Part shown: in pieces, positions 25,631 to 35,169 of the stretch
Position numbering within the stretch: the stretch's first letter is position 1
How the letters are laid out: every line of letters begins with the position of its first letter
Origin: Kibdelosporangium sp. MJ126-NF4
GTDB lineage: Bacteria > Actinomycetota > Actinomycetes > Mycobacteriales > Pseudonocardiaceae
DNA length: 64,000 nucleotides
NCBI RefSeq assembly: GCF_000826545.1
Contig: NZ_CDME01000010.1
Span: forward strand, 369,019-433,018
Direction of reading: 5' to 3'
Notes under the pieces: model-generated
What the model saw: the letters and a program-made list of their open reading frames with translations, nothing else
What the model was told of the DNA's origin: nothing
Database searches by the model: none
Position numbers and translations under genes: made by a program

Positions 25631-26571
25631 TCGGGCACCTCCACGGCGAACGACTCCACGTTGCGCCGAGCCTCCTCGGCGGACCGCATGCCCACCGCGA
25701 TACCGGCGACAACCGGGTGGCGCAGCGGGAAAGCCATGGCCACCTGGGGAAGCGTCACGCCATGCGCCTCACACACGTCGGCGATCCTGTTCGCCCGCGC
25801 CAACATCTCCGGCGTCGCGGCGTCGTAGTCGAAGTACGCCCCCTCGCCTGGCCGGGGCACGGCGAGCAGCCCGGAGTTGAAGATCGCCGCCGCGATCACT
25901 GAGACACCGCGTTCCTCGCACGCGGGCAGGAACGTGTCGAGCGCGCTGTGATTGAGCAGCGTGCAGCGACTCGCTTGCATGACCACGTCGATATCCGCTT
26001 CCCGCACCAAGGTGGTCAGCATGTCCGTGTCGTACATGCCTGCGCCGATCGCGCCGACGATCCCTTCCGAGCGCAGCTCCGCCAGTGCCGGGTAGCCGTC
26101 ACGCAACGCGTCGTCGAAGAACTCCTCAGCGTCATGCAGGTACAGCACGTCGATCCGGTCGAGGCCCAGTCGTTCCAGCGAATCCTCCACGCTGCGCCGG
26201 ACCCCGTCGCGGGTGAAGTCACGCACTCGGTAGTGCGTCGCGGGCACGTGGAATCCTGCCGGGTCCAGTTTTCCGCCCGCGTCCTGGGGCACCAGCACCC
26301 GGCCGACCTTCGTCGACAGGGTGAACGAGTCACGCTCCTGCTGGCTCAGGAACTCGCCGATCCTGCGCTCGGAATGCCCGATCCCGTAGTGCGGTGACGT
26401 GTCGTAGTACCGGATCCCGGCGTCCCACGCCGTGGCCAGCGCTCCCGCCGCGGTTTCGTCGTCCAGTGGCGCGAACAGTCCGCCGAGTGGCCCACCACCG
26501 AACCCCAGCTCGGTCACTTCGACGTCTGTGCGCCCAAGTCGGTTCGTCCGCACGCCCAGCTCCCCTCGCAT
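25588..26571 (-). CDS. Aldo/keto reductase (aldose/L-fucose dehydrogenase-like)
   Basis: This 327-residue TIM-barrel NAD(P)-dependent oxidoreductase starts VRTNRLGRTDVEVTELGFGGGPLG. The catalytic tetrad is visible as Asp/Tyr in YYDTSPHYGIG, Lys in STKVGRVL and His in LYLHDAEE. Close relatives oxidise aldoses or reduce pyridoxal and small aldehydes. It is adjacent to the exporter gene but separated by a strong terminator, so it is its own unit. A cluster role is possible but unsupported. Confidence 0.88.
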   Translation of the reverse strand: MRGELGVRTNRLGRTDVEVTELGFGGGPLGGLFAPLDDETAAGALATAWDAGIRYYDTSPHYGIGHSERRIGEFLSQQERDSFTLSTKVGRVLVPQDAGGKLDPAGFHVPATHYRVRDFTRDGVRRSVEDSLERLGLDRIDVLYLHDAEEFFDDALRDGYPALAELRSEGIVGAIGAGMYDTDMLTTLVREADIDVVMQASRCTLLNHSALDTFLPACEERGVSVIAAAIFNSGLLAVPRPGEGAYFDYDAATPEMLARANRIADVCEAHGVTLPQVAMAFPLRHPVVAGIAVGMRSAEEARRNVESFAVEVPDQVWTDLRAAGLIR

Positions 26572-26607
26572 GATCGGCTCGCTGCCAACCTTGCCACATC
26601 GAAGCGA

Positions 26608-26645
26608 ATGCCTCGCCGGGAACTGGGGGATTCCCGGCGAGGCAT
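26608..26645 (-). terminator. Perfect 15-bp stem-loop terminator
   Basis: The arm 26608-26622 (ATGCCTCGCCGGGAA) pairs perfectly with 26631-26645 around an 8-nt loop. It lies 17 bp past the stop of the DHA2 exporter on the minus strand and ahead of the aldo/keto reductase start. Confidence 0.8.
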
Positions 26646-26661
26646 CCGTCGGACAGGCAGG

Positions 26662-28269
26662 CTACTTGGGGGTGGTAGCCCGCTGGTCCGACTCGGCGGG
26701 ACTCTCGTCCTCTTCGGACTCCGCCGATTCGCTCTCCGTACCTACTGGGGGAAGGTGCCGGAGGAGGGTTGCCGAGACGATGGCGAGTGCGACCAGCAGC
26801 ACGGCGCCGACCATGCCCGCGATGTTCAGGCCGCTGGTGAACGCCTCCCGCGCCGGTTCCAGCAGCGCTGTGGCCTGCTCGGGCGGGAGGTTCTGGGCCG
26901 CGCCCACCGCGCCGTTGAGGCTTTCCTGGCCTGCCTGCGCCGCTTCGGTGGGCAGGCCTGGTGGGGTGGTGTCGATCATCTCGGAACGGTAGACCGCCGT
27001 CGCCACGGTGCCCATGATCGCGACGCCGAGGCCGACGCCGAGTTCACCGCTTGTCTCCGACAGTGCCGCCGCCGCACCGGCTTTCTCGCCCGGCGCCGTG
27101 CCGACCACCATGTCCGTTGTCAGCACGCCCATGGGGCTCAGGCCGATGATGGTGACCACACCCGCCACCATCAGCAGGCCGATGCCCGACACCGCGTCCA
27201 CCTGCGTGATCAGCAGGAAACCGACCACCGAGATCACCGCGCCGCCCGCGATCACGAACGCTGGCCTGACCTTGCGGGCCAGCAGCGGCGCCACGAGTGA
27301 GCCGAGCACAGCCGCCAGCGCGATCGGGATCATCCACAGCCCGGCCTCCATCGGCGACAGCTCCTTCACCGACTGCAGGAACTGCGGATAAAGGAAGTTC
27401 ACGCCGTTGATCGCCGTGATTCCGAGCAGCAGCAACGCGAGTGCGGCGGAGAAGGCGCGGATCTTGAACAGCCGCAAGTCGATCATCGGGTTGTCCAGCC
27501 GCCGTTGCCTGCGGGCGAACACCACACCGAAGACGACACCCGCCACGAGGCCCACGTACGGCAGCCACGACGCGTGGCCGGTCGCGATCTCCTTCAGGCC
27601 GTAGATCACCGGCAGGATGGTCGCCAGCGACAGCACCACGCTGAGCAGGTCCAGCTTGCCAGCGTCCGGATCGCGGTACTCCGGCAACAGGATCGGCGCC
27701 AGCACCACCAGCAACACCATCACCGGCACGGCGATCAGGAACACCGATCCCCACCAGAAGTTCTCCAGCAGCGCGCCGCCGATGATCGGGCCGATCGAGA
27801 TACCCGCCGAGAACGTGGTCATCCAGATGCCGATCGCGAACCCGCGCTGTTTCGGGTCCTTGAACATGTTGCTGATCAACGCGAGCGTCGACGGCATCAG
27901 CGTGGCACCGGCGACACCGAGCAGCGCGCGGGCGATGATGAGCATCACCGGGGAGGACGCGTACGCCGCGAGCACCGACGCCAGCGCGAACGCGATCGCG
28001 CCGATGACCAGCAGTTTCCTGCGGCCGATCCGGTCGCCGATAGTCCCCATCGTGACCAGGAACCCGGCGATCAGGAAGCCGTAGACGTCCAGGATCCACA
28101 GCAGTTCGGTACTGGTCGGCTGCAGGTCCGTGCCGAGGTGTGGCGCGGCGAGGAACAGCACGCTGACGTCCAGCGCCAGCACCAGCAGCGGCAGGGTGAG
28201 CACGGCGAGGCCGAGCCACTCCCGCGGACCGGCTCGCAGGCCGGGCTGCGCGGCCTCGTTGGTCGACAT
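26662..28269 (-). CDS. DHA2-family (14-TMS) MFS drug exporter
   Basis: This 535-residue EmrB/QacA-type transporter has about 14 hydrophobic segments, motif A GTIGDRIGRRKLLVIG near residue 78, and PSTLALISNMFKDPKQRGFAIGIWMT with antiporter motif C-like GISIGPIIGGALL. It would expel a hydrophobic compound in exchange for protons. It sits between the two arms of the biosynthetic cluster and is co-directional with the FMN reductase upstream (25 bp gap), so it is a good candidate for product export or resistance. The C-terminus is acidic and Ser/Glu-rich. Confidence 0.93.
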   Translation of the reverse strand: MSTNEAAQPGLRAGPREWLGLAVLTLPLLVLALDVSVLFLAAPHLGTDLQPTSTELLWILDVYGFLIAGFLVTMGTIGDRIGRRKLLVIGAIAFALASVLAAYASSPVMLIIARALLGVAGATLMPSTLALISNMFKDPKQRGFAIGIWMTTFSAGISIGPIIGGALLENFWWGSVFLIAVPVMVLLVVLAPILLPEYRDPDAGKLDLLSVVLSLATILPVIYGLKEIATGHASWLPYVGLVAGVVFGVVFARRQRRLDNPMIDLRLFKIRAFSAALALLLLGITAINGVNFLYPQFLQSVKELSPMEAGLWMIPIALAAVLGSLVAPLLARKVRPAFVIAGGAVISVVGFLLITQVDAVSGIGLLMVAGVVTIIGLSPMGVLTTDMVVGTAPGEKAGAAAALSETSGELGVGLGVAIMGTVATAVYRSEMIDTTPPGLPTEAAQAGQESLNGAVGAAQNLPPEQATALLEPAREAFTSGLNIAGMVGAVLLVALAIVSATLLRHLPPVGTESESAESEEDESPAESDQRATTPK

Positions 28270-28294
28270 GGGGATTCCTTCCTGTCTGGACGGT

Positions 28295-28939
28295 TCAGCG
28301 TCCGTAGGGGTGTCTGGTCCGGTGGTCCCGCAACGCCCTGGCCCACCAGCCGAGCCGGGCGAGCAGCACGTCGGCGGCCGCGTCGTAGGTCCCGCTGTCC
28401 AGTGGTCTGCCGTCGGCGCCGAACTGCTCGGTGTGGTTGTGGAAACTGACCGTCTCGCGCACGGTCACCGCGTCGAGCTCGGCGAAGACCAGCCGCAACT
28501 GCTCGACCGCGCGCAGGCCACCGGCCACGCCGCCGTAGCTGACGAAGCCGACCGGTTTGGCGCGCCACTCGTCGCGGAACCAGTCGATGGCGGTCTTCAG
28601 CGAGCCGGGGAAGCTGTGGTTGTACTCCGGGGTGACGATCACGAACGCGTCGGCGGCGGCGAGCCACGGCGCGAGCGTCCGCACCGGCTGCGGTTTGCGG
28701 CCGTCCGATTCGACGGCGTTGTCGCTGAGCACGTCCGGCAGCCAGGCCTCGGCCAGGTCGATCAGGTCGAGGTCGAGGTCGTCCCTGCGGCCAGCGCGTC
28801 CGGCGAACCACCGCGCCGCGGTCGGGCCGAACCGGCCGTCGCGGATGCTGCCGATGATCACCGCCAGCCGGATCCGGTCGTCGTGGGTGTCCGGCGGCGC
28901 GACCGTGGTGGTCTCCGTGCTCGCCGGTTCGTCGATCAC
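28295..28939 (-). CDS. NADPH-dependent FMN reductase
   Basis: This 214-residue flavodoxin-fold reductase shows IIGSIRDGRFGPTAARW (FMN phosphate loop), VIVTPEYNHSFPGSLKTAID (the PEYN motif) and FVSYGGVAGGLRAVEQLR. Such enzymes reduce FMN or quinones with NADPH. It is likely first in a two-gene unit with the DHA2 exporter. It could supply reduced flavin to a monooxygenase or detoxify a quinone product. Confidence 0.9.
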   Translation of the reverse strand: MIDEPASTETTTVAPPDTHDDRIRLAVIIGSIRDGRFGPTAARWFAGRAGRRDDLDLDLIDLAEAWLPDVLSDNAVESDGRKPQPVRTLAPWLAAADAFVIVTPEYNHSFPGSLKTAIDWFRDEWRAKPVGFVSYGGVAGGLRAVEQLRLVFAELDAVTVRETVSFHNHTEQFGADGRPLDSGTYDAAADVLLARLGWWARALRDHRTRHPYGR

Positions 28940-29064
28940 GTGCCGCCTCCTTCCCCGGTGTCCTGTCCGAGTCCTGACCGACTGTGCTCGGAGTGGGTTC
29001 CGGTTCGGTTGTGGTCGCGTTTTGGTGCCCGTTTCGCCGTCTTCGGGTGGGTTACCTTGATCCC

Positions 29065-32000
29065 ATGCGTTTCGGGGTGCTCGGTCCGGTGGAGGTGTGG
29101 ACCGCGGACGGCAGGCCGGTGCGTGTGCCCGAGCTGAAGGTGCGCGCCCTGCTGGCCGCGCTGCTGGTTGGCGACGGCCGTCCGGTGCCCGCGGATCGCC
29201 TGGTCGACGACCTCTGGGGAACGGACCCGCCCGGCAAACCCGGGGGAGTGCTGCGCAGCAAGGTCTCCCAGTTGCGGCGTGCGCTGTCCGAGGCCGAGCC
29301 GGACGCGCGCACGCTCGTCGTGCACCGAGCTCCCGGCTACTTGCTGCGAGTCGGACCTGACGGCGCGCAGACGGACGCGCAGCAGTTCGTCGAGCTGGTC
29401 ACACGGGCGAGAGCGGCGTCGGACCCACGCGGCCGTGCCGCGGTGCTGGCCGAGGCGTTGGCGTTGTGGCGCGGCGCCGCGTACGCCGATTTCGCCGACG
29501 AGCAGTTCGCCAGGCCAGCCGTCGCCCGGCTGACCGAACTACGGCTCGCGGCGCTGGAGGACCAGGCCGAGGCACGGCTGGCGCTGGGCGAACACAGCCT
29601 GCTGGCCGGGGAACTGGCTGATCTGATCGAGGAGCACCCGCTGCGGGAACGGCTGCGCGCGGTGCACATGCGCGCGTTGTACGGCGCGGGGCGAGCAGGG
29701 GACGCGCTGGCGAGCTTCGCCGACGTGCGCGCCCGGTTGGCCGACGAACTCGGAATGGATCCCAGCCAGGAGTTGACCGCCCTGCACCAGGCGATCCTCC
29801 GGCAGGACCCGCACCTGGCCGCCCCGTCGGCCCCGGCCACGTCGGCGGCGCGGCCGAGCGGCAACCTCCCGGCGTCGCTCTCGGAGCTGATCGGCCGCGA
29901 CGACGCGGTGGTCGACGTCGGCCACCTCGTCGGGACGGCACGAATGGTCACGCTCACCGGCCCCGGTGGGGTCGGCAAGACGCGGCTGGCCGTCCGGGTG
30001 GCCAGCGAGTTGACGAAGTCGTTCCCGGATGGGGTGTGGCTGGCCGAACTCGACGCCGTCGCCGGTCCCGCCGAACTGGTCGCGACCGCACTGGGTGTGC
30101 GGGACAGCGCGTCGGCCGAACCGCTGGTCGAACGGCTGGCGGGCGCGTTGCGGCACAAGCGGACCCTGCTGGTGCTCGACAACTGCGAACAGGTCGTCGA
30201 CGAGGTCGCTGCTCTGGCCGGGACGCTGCTGCGCGCCGCGCCGGAGCTGCGGATCCTGGCCACCAGCAGGCAGCCGCTGGGGATCGACGGGGAACAGCTG
30301 TGGGTGGTGCCGCCGCTCGAGCGGGACCGTGCGGTCGAACTGTTCGTGGCCAGGGCCACGGCGACCGCGCCCGGGTTCGTGCTCGACGAGGACAACGCGG
30401 AGGCCGTCGCCTCGATCTGCACTCGGCTCGACGGCATCCCGCTGGCGTTGGAGCTGGCCGCGACCAGGGTGCGTTCGTTGGGCGTGTGGCAGCTCGCCGA
30501 CCGGCTCGGCGACCGTTTCCACGTGCTGGCCGCCGGGCGTCGTGGCGCGCCGCAGCGGCAGCAGACGCTGCGGGCGATGATCGACTGGAGCTGGGAGCTG
30601 CTGACCCAGGACGAGCGGATGTTGTTGCGCCGCCTGGCGGTCTACTCCGGCGGATGCACACTCGCGGCCGTTGAGGCGGTGTGCACGGACAGCGACGTGC
30701 TCGACCTGCTTGCCCGGTTGGTCGACCGGTCGCTGGTGGTGACCGACGGCCGGGACAGCGCGGACGGCCCCCGCTACCGGCTGCTGGAGTCGGTCGCCGC
30801 GTACGCGGCGGAGCGGCTGGCGGAGTCCGGCGAGTTCGACCGGGTGCAGCAAGCCCACTTCGACTACTTCACCGCGTTCGCCGAACAGGCCCAGCCACAT
30901 CTGCTCGGCCACGGTCAGCGGCAGTGGCTGCGGCTGCTGGACGCGGAGACCGGCAACCTGCACGCGGCGATGGACGGCGCTGTGCGACAGGCGAACGCGG
31001 CCGTGGCGCTGCGGCTGGCCAACGCCACCGCGTGGTTTCGGTATCTGCGCGGGCGGTGGGGCGCGGCCCGGCGGGCACTGGACCTGGCGCTGGGAATCGA
31101 CGGCCCGGCACCGGACTCGGACCGGGCGATGGCCGAGGTGTGGCGGGCCGGTGGCGAGATCCTGGCCCGCGACGAGACCGTCCCGTTCGAGGAAACCGAG
31201 ATCTGCCACCGCATCGACGACCCGGTACGGCGGGCACGGGCGGAGTGGTTCCTCGGCTTCGCCCGGATCGGGTTCGGCGATCCGGAAGCGGGCGAGCAGG
31301 CCGTGCGCCGGATCCTCGCGGTGTTCCGCGGCCACGCCGACCGGTGGGGCACGGCGGCGACGCTGACCACGCGGGCGTGGAACGCGCTGGCTCGCAGCGA
31401 TCTCGCGAACGCGGCGGACGACGCCGAGCGGGCCGTGGCGCTGTTCGGCGAACTCGGTGACAGCTGGGGCCGGATGCAGGCGATGGACGTGCTCGGCGAG
31501 GTCGCGCAGATCACCGGCGACTACCCGCGAGCCGCGCGCCTGCACCGCGACGGGCTGCGTGTCGCCGAGGACCTCGGGCTGTGGCGTGACGTGTCGTACA
31601 AACTGGCCCAGCTGGGGCGAATCGCGTTGCTGTCCGGGGACTATCCGCGCGCCGAGGAGTTCCACGAACGCGCGAGGAGACTGGCCGCGGAGCAGTCCGA
31701 CCGGTTCGGCGAGCAGTTCGCCGAGATCGGCCTGGCGCTCGCGGCACGCAGGCAGGGCCGGATGGCGGACGCCGAGGAGCGGCTGGACGGCTGGCTGGAC
31801 TGGTACCGCGAGATCGGGTGGGGCCCGGGAGTGGCGCTCGTGTACGCCGAACGCGGGTTCATCGCCGAGTCGCGCGGCGACGCGCGGACCGCGCTCGACC
31901 TGCACAGGGCCGGGCTCGACGCGGCACAGGGCACCAGTGACCCGAGAGCGGTCGCGCTCGCCGTGGAAGGCATCGCCGGGGCGTTGTCGTTGGCGGGCAA

Positions 32001-32226
32001 CGCCGGTGTCGCGGCCCGGTTGCTCGGCGCGGCGAGTTCGGCGCGGCAGGCGGCCGGTGCGCCACTGCCCTCGGCCGAGCGCGGCGACATCGACCGGATC
32101 ACCACACGCACTCGTGACGCGCTGGGGGAGCGGGAGTTCACCGCCGAGTACGAGCGCGGCACGGCGCTCTCCGCGGCCGAACTGTTGTCCACTGTGGAAG
32201 AAATAAGTTCGAGTGCCGCTCGATAA
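29065..32226 (+). CDS. AfsR-like regulator: SARP DNA-binding/BTAD, NB-ARC ATPase and TPR repeats
   Basis: This protein of about 1053 residues has a winged helix (1-90, MRFGVLGPVEVWTADGR), a BTAD (about 95-245), and an NB-ARC/STAND ATPase with P-loop GPGGVGKTRLAVRV near residue 300 and LLVLDNCEQVVDE. A TPR-rich C-terminal half follows. STAND activators of this type switch on antibiotic clusters in response to a ligand. The ATG at 29065 begins the conserved domain; the frame is open upstream without support. It is divergent from the FMN reductase gene and opens the second arm of the cluster. Confidence 0.93.
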   Translation: MRFGVLGPVEVWTADGRPVRVPELKVRALLAALLVGDGRPVPADRLVDDLWGTDPPGKPGGVLRSKVSQLRRALSEAEPDARTLVVHRAPGYLLRVGPDGAQTDAQQFVELVTRARAASDPRGRAAVLAEALALWRGAAYADFADEQFARPAVARLTELRLAALEDQAEARLALGEHSLLAGELADLIEEHPLRERLRAVHMRALYGAGRAGDALASFADVRARLADELGMDPSQELTALHQAILRQDPHLAAPSAPATSAARPSGNLPASLSELIGRDDAVVDVGHLVGTARMVTLTGPGGVGKTRLAVRVASELTKSFPDGVWLAELDAVAGPAELVATALGVRDSASAEPLVERLAGALRHKRTLLVLDNCEQVVDEVAALAGTLLRAAPELRILATSRQPLGIDGEQLWVVPPLERDRAVELFVARATATAPGFVLDEDNAEAVASICTRLDGIPLALELAATRVRSLGVWQLADRLGDRFHVLAAGRRGAPQRQQTLRAMIDWSWELLTQDERMLLRRLAVYSGGCTLAAVEAVCTDSDVLDLLARLVDRSLVVTDGRDSADGPRYRLLESVAAYAAERLAESGEFDRVQQAHFDYFTAFAEQAQPHLLGHGQRQWLRLLDAETGNLHAAMDGAVRQANAAVALRLANATAWFRYLRGRWGAARRALDLALGIDGPAPDSDRAMAEVWRAGGEILARDETVPFEETEICHRIDDPVRRARAEWFLGFARIGFGDPEAGEQAVRRILAVFRGHADRWGTAATLTTRAWNALARSDLANAADDAERAVALFGELGDSWGRMQAMDVLGEVAQITGDYPRAARLHRDGLRVAEDLGLWRDVSYKLAQLGRIALLSGDYPRAEEFHERARRLAAEQSDRFGEQFAEIGLALAARRQGRMADAEERLDGWLDWYREIGWGPGVALVYAERGFIAESRGDARTALDLHRAGLDAAQGTSDPRAVALAVEGIAGALSLAGNAGVAARLLGAASSARQAAGAPLPSAERGDIDRITTRTRDALGEREFTAEYERGTALSAAELLSTVEEISSSAAR

Positions 32227-32304
32227 TCCCTGGTGTTAATGGGAAGTGCGGACATGACAAACCCGTGTTCGCGCGGTTGCCCGCGGTAACGTCCGATCAG
32301 ATGC

Positions 32305-32335
32305 TGAGTGACGGTTCGACATCGACTGTCACTCA
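32305..32335. promoter_or_regulatory. Inverted repeat upstream of the isoprenoid operon
   Basis: TGAGTGACGGT (32305-32315) and ACTGTCACTCA (32325-32335) match at 10 of 11 positions as an inverted repeat around a 9-nt spacer that itself contains TCGACATCG. It lies 31 bp before the DUF2306 gene that heads the isoprenoid gene run. It could be an operator. It could also end the AfsR-like transcript. Confidence 0.4.
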
Positions 32336-32365
32336 AGCACGTTCCTCGATCGGAGGGATTCGGGC

Positions 32366-33070
32366 ATGGTGGACTCATCCAAAGTAGACATACAACGACC
32401 GCCGCCGCGCCGCGCGGGACCGACGCCCTTATGGCGTACTCCCTGGCTGATCGCGCTGGTGGCGCTGGTGATCGCGTTCATGGTCTACGCGTTGCCGCCG
32501 TACCTCACGCTCGACCCGAACCAGGCCGCGGTGTCACTGCATCCCGACTATCCACCGCACTACCCGTTCCTTGTGGTGCACATCTTCAGCGGAACTGTCA
32601 CGTTCGTGGCCGCGTGCCTGCAACTGTGGCCGTGGCTGCGCCGCAAGCACCCGGCCGTGCACCGCGCGAGCGGCAGGCTGTACGTGTTCCTCGGCGTGCT
32701 GCCCAGTGCGTTGCTCGCGATGGCCATCGTGCCGTGGGCGTTCGAAGGCCAGCCGGTCGGCGCGATCGGCAACATGCTGTCCGGTGCCCTGTGGCTCGGC
32801 ACCACGTTCGCCGGGTTCGCCGCGGCACGCCGTCGCAAGTTCGCCCGGCACCGCCGGTGGATGGTCTACAGCTTCGCGCTGGCCCTGCACATCGTGTGGG
32901 GCCGTGTCTTCGGCCTGATGGCCGAACACTTTCCGTGGTTCGCCGTGGACGGACAGGTGATCAAGGAGTGGTCCGGCTGGTTCGGTGTCGCGTTCAACCT
33001 GGCCGTCGCGTGGTGGGTGCTCAACCGCAAGCGGATCCGCGCGCGTAGCAAGGTCGTGCCCGCGGCGTGA
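32366..33070 (+). CDS. DUF2306 membrane protein
   Basis: This 234-residue predicted integral membrane protein has about six hydrophobic segments, for example TPWLIALVALVIAFMVYALP and VVHIFSGTVTFVAACLQLWPW. It carries the DUF2306 pattern HPAVHRASGRLYVFLGVLP and FARHRRWMVYSFAL with conserved His residues. The biochemical role of the family is not established. It is followed by ispH after 72 bp on the same strand and may belong to the same unit. Confidence 0.85.
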   Translation: MVDSSKVDIQRPPPRRAGPTPLWRTPWLIALVALVIAFMVYALPPYLTLDPNQAAVSLHPDYPPHYPFLVVHIFSGTVTFVAACLQLWPWLRRKHPAVHRASGRLYVFLGVLPSALLAMAIVPWAFEGQPVGAIGNMLSGALWLGTTFAGFAAARRRKFARHRRWMVYSFALALHIVWGRVFGLMAEHFPWFAVDGQVIKEWSGWFGVAFNLAVAWWVLNRKRIRARSKVVPAA

Positions 33071-33142
33071 CAGGTTCCTGGGATATCCACCGGGCTGTCC
33101 CGGCTGCGACAGTCAAAGGGGACAACGAAGAGTGGGGCGTGA

Positions 33143-34087
33143 ATGGATTCCGGGAAGAAGGTTCTGCTCGTCGAGCCGCGCAGTTTCTGCGCAGGCGTCC
33201 GGCGGGCGATAGCCATCATCGATCTCGCGCTCGAACGACACGGCGCGCCGATCTATGTCCGCAAGGAAATCGTGCACAACCATTACGTGGTGCGCCAGTT
33301 CGAGCGCCGGGGAGTGACGTTCGTCGACTCCGAACAGGAGGTGCCGGAAGGCTCGGTGTGCGTGTTCTCCGCGCACGGTGTCTCGCCACAGGTCCGCCAG
33401 AACGCCAGGTCACGCAACCTCGACGTGCTCGACGCGACGTGCCCGCTGGTGTCGAAGGTGCACCAGGAGGCCCTCCGGTTCGCCAAGGACGGCCGGACGC
33501 TGCTGCTGGTCGGGCACGACGGGCACGAGGAGGTGGAAGGCACCTTCGGGCACGCCCCTGACCAGACGATCATCGTCGAGACGGTCGAGGACGCGGAGGC
33601 GCTGGACCTGCCGTCGGACGCCCCGCTGGCGTTCCTCACCCAGACCACCCTGTCGGTGGACGAGACGAAGGGCATCATCGCGGTGCTGCAGCGCCGGTTC
33701 AGCGATCTGCGCGGCCCGGCCACCGACGACATCTGCTACGCCAGCCAGAACCGCCAGGACGGGATCAGGGCGGTGGTCAGCCGCAGTGATCTGGTGCTCG
33801 TGGTCGGTTCCCGCAACTCGAGCAACTCGATCCGGATGGTCGAGGTCGCCGAGCGCCTGGGCACCAGCTCCTACCTGGTGCCGGACGTGACCGAGTTCGA
33901 CGAGGCCTGGCTGGACGGGGTCGACACGATCGCGGTCAGCGCCGGGGCGAGCGCGCCGGAGATCCTCGTCGAGCAACTGCTGGACCGGCTGGCCGAACTG
34001 GGCTACGCGGACGTCGAACTCGAACAGGTCGCCGAGGAGAACATCGTCTTCTCGCCACCGGCCCGGCTCACCGTGCCCCTGGCTTGA
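33143..34087 (+). CDS. ispH: 4-hydroxy-3-methylbut-2-enyl diphosphate reductase
   Basis: This 314-residue IspH/LytB catalyses the last step of the MEP pathway, reducing HMBPP to IPP and DMAPP. The three iron-sulfur cysteines are Cys16 (SFCAGV), Cys100 (DATCPLV) and Cys198 (DICYASQNRQ). The substrate-binding motifs HGVSP and TQTTLS are present. It opens a run ispH - prenyl synthase - dxs - ispG. Such duplicated MEP genes in a secondary-metabolite cluster normally boost precursor supply. It lacks the N-terminal extension found in some actinobacterial housekeeping IspH proteins. Confidence 0.96.
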   Translation: MDSGKKVLLVEPRSFCAGVRRAIAIIDLALERHGAPIYVRKEIVHNHYVVRQFERRGVTFVDSEQEVPEGSVCVFSAHGVSPQVRQNARSRNLDVLDATCPLVSKVHQEALRFAKDGRTLLLVGHDGHEEVEGTFGHAPDQTIIVETVEDAEALDLPSDAPLAFLTQTTLSVDETKGIIAVLQRRFSDLRGPATDDICYASQNRQDGIRAVVSRSDLVLVVGSRNSSNSIRMVEVAERLGTSSYLVPDVTEFDEAWLDGVDTIAVSAGASAPEILVEQLLDRLAELGYADVELEQVAEENIVFSPPARLTVPLA

Positions 34088-34115
34088 CACGGCCTGACAC
34101 TGCGAAAGGGCGGAC

Positions 34116-35156
34116 ATGCTCGAAGCACAAGCGGTACGACCGGCCCGGTTCGGGTTGATGGCCGCGATCGAGACCAGGCTCAACAGCTTCCTCGCCGCGG
34201 AACGCGAACGGTGGGCGGCGGTGGATCACCGCTGTGCCGTTCCGCCTGACGCGGTCGCCGGGCTGGTCGCGGCGGGTGGCAAACGCTGGCGCCCGGCGTT
34301 CTGCGTGAGCGGCTTCCTCGCCGCGGGCGGCCCGGAAGCCCAGACCGAGACCCTGCTGGACGCCGCCGCGGCGATCGAACTGGTGCACGCGGCCGCGCTC
34401 ATCCACGACGACGTGCTCGACGACTCGGCACTGCGCCGGGGCGCCCCGACCGTGCACACGACGCACACAGCGGCACACGCCGCCGCGGGCTGGCTCGGTG
34501 AGTCACGCCGCTACGGCGAGGGAACCGCGATCCTCGCCGGTGACCTGGCGATGGTCTACGCCGGTCAGCTCACCGCGGGCCTGCCGGACGTGGCCAGGCC
34601 GGTGTGGGACGAGATGCTCACCGAGATCCAGATCGGCCAGTACCTCGACATGGCGGTGGCCGCCGAGGGCGTGGTCGACCCGGACGTGTCCCGCTGGGTC
34701 GCGGTCTGCAAGTCCGGCCGCTACAGCATTCACCGGCCGTTGCTGCTCGGCGCCGCGATCGCGGGCCGCCCGCAGCTGGCGACCCATTTCGCCGAGTACG
34801 GCGAGGCGCTGGGGGAGGCGTTCCAGCTGCGGGACGACCTGATCGACACCTTCGGCGACAGCGCGGCGACCGGCAAACCGGTCGGCTCCGACCTCGCGCA
34901 GCACAAGATGACGCTGCTGCTGGCGATGGCGTGCGGACGGGACGAGCAGGTGCGCGCGCTGGTCGCCGAGCAGGAGTGGGACACCGAGGCGATCCGCCGC
35001 AGGCTCGTGGAGACCCGTGCGCGCGAGGAGATCGAACACCGGATCGACGAACTCGTGCGCTGGGCCCGTGCGGCGATCGCCCAGGCCGGGCTTGACCCGG
35101 CATGGCAGGCCGAACTGACTGACATGGCGGCTCAGGTCGCCTACCGCAACCGCTGA
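34116..35156 (+). CDS. Trans-isoprenyl diphosphate synthase (probably GGPP or longer)
   Basis: This 346-residue polyprenyl synthase condenses IPP with allylic diphosphates. The first Asp-rich motif is at 98-102 ([13 protein letters not shown]) and the second at 240-244 (RDDLID). GGKRWRP binds IPP. Residues 4 and 5 before the first motif are both Ala rather than the bulky aromatics of farnesyl diphosphate synthases, which argues for C20 or longer. It lies between ispH and dxs with short gaps. The chain length is inferred. Confidence 0.93.
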   Translation: MLEAQAVRPARFGLMAAIETRLNSFLAAERERWAAVDHRCAVPPDAVAGLVAAGGKRWRPAFCVSGFLAAGGPEAQTETLLDAAAAIELVHAAALIHDDVLDDSALRRGAPTVHTTHTAAHAAAGWLGESRRYGEGTAILAGDLAMVYAGQLTAGLPDVARPVWDEMLTEIQIGQYLDMAVAAEGVVDPDVSRWVAVCKSGRYSIHRPLLLGAAIAGRPQLATHFAEYGEALGEAFQLRDDLIDTFGDSAATGKPVGSDLAQHKMTLLLAMACGRDEQVRALVAEQEWDTEAIRRRLVETRAREEIEHRIDELVRWARAAIAQAGLDPAWQAELTDMAAQVAYRNR

Positions 35157-35169
35157 GGAGCACCCACGC

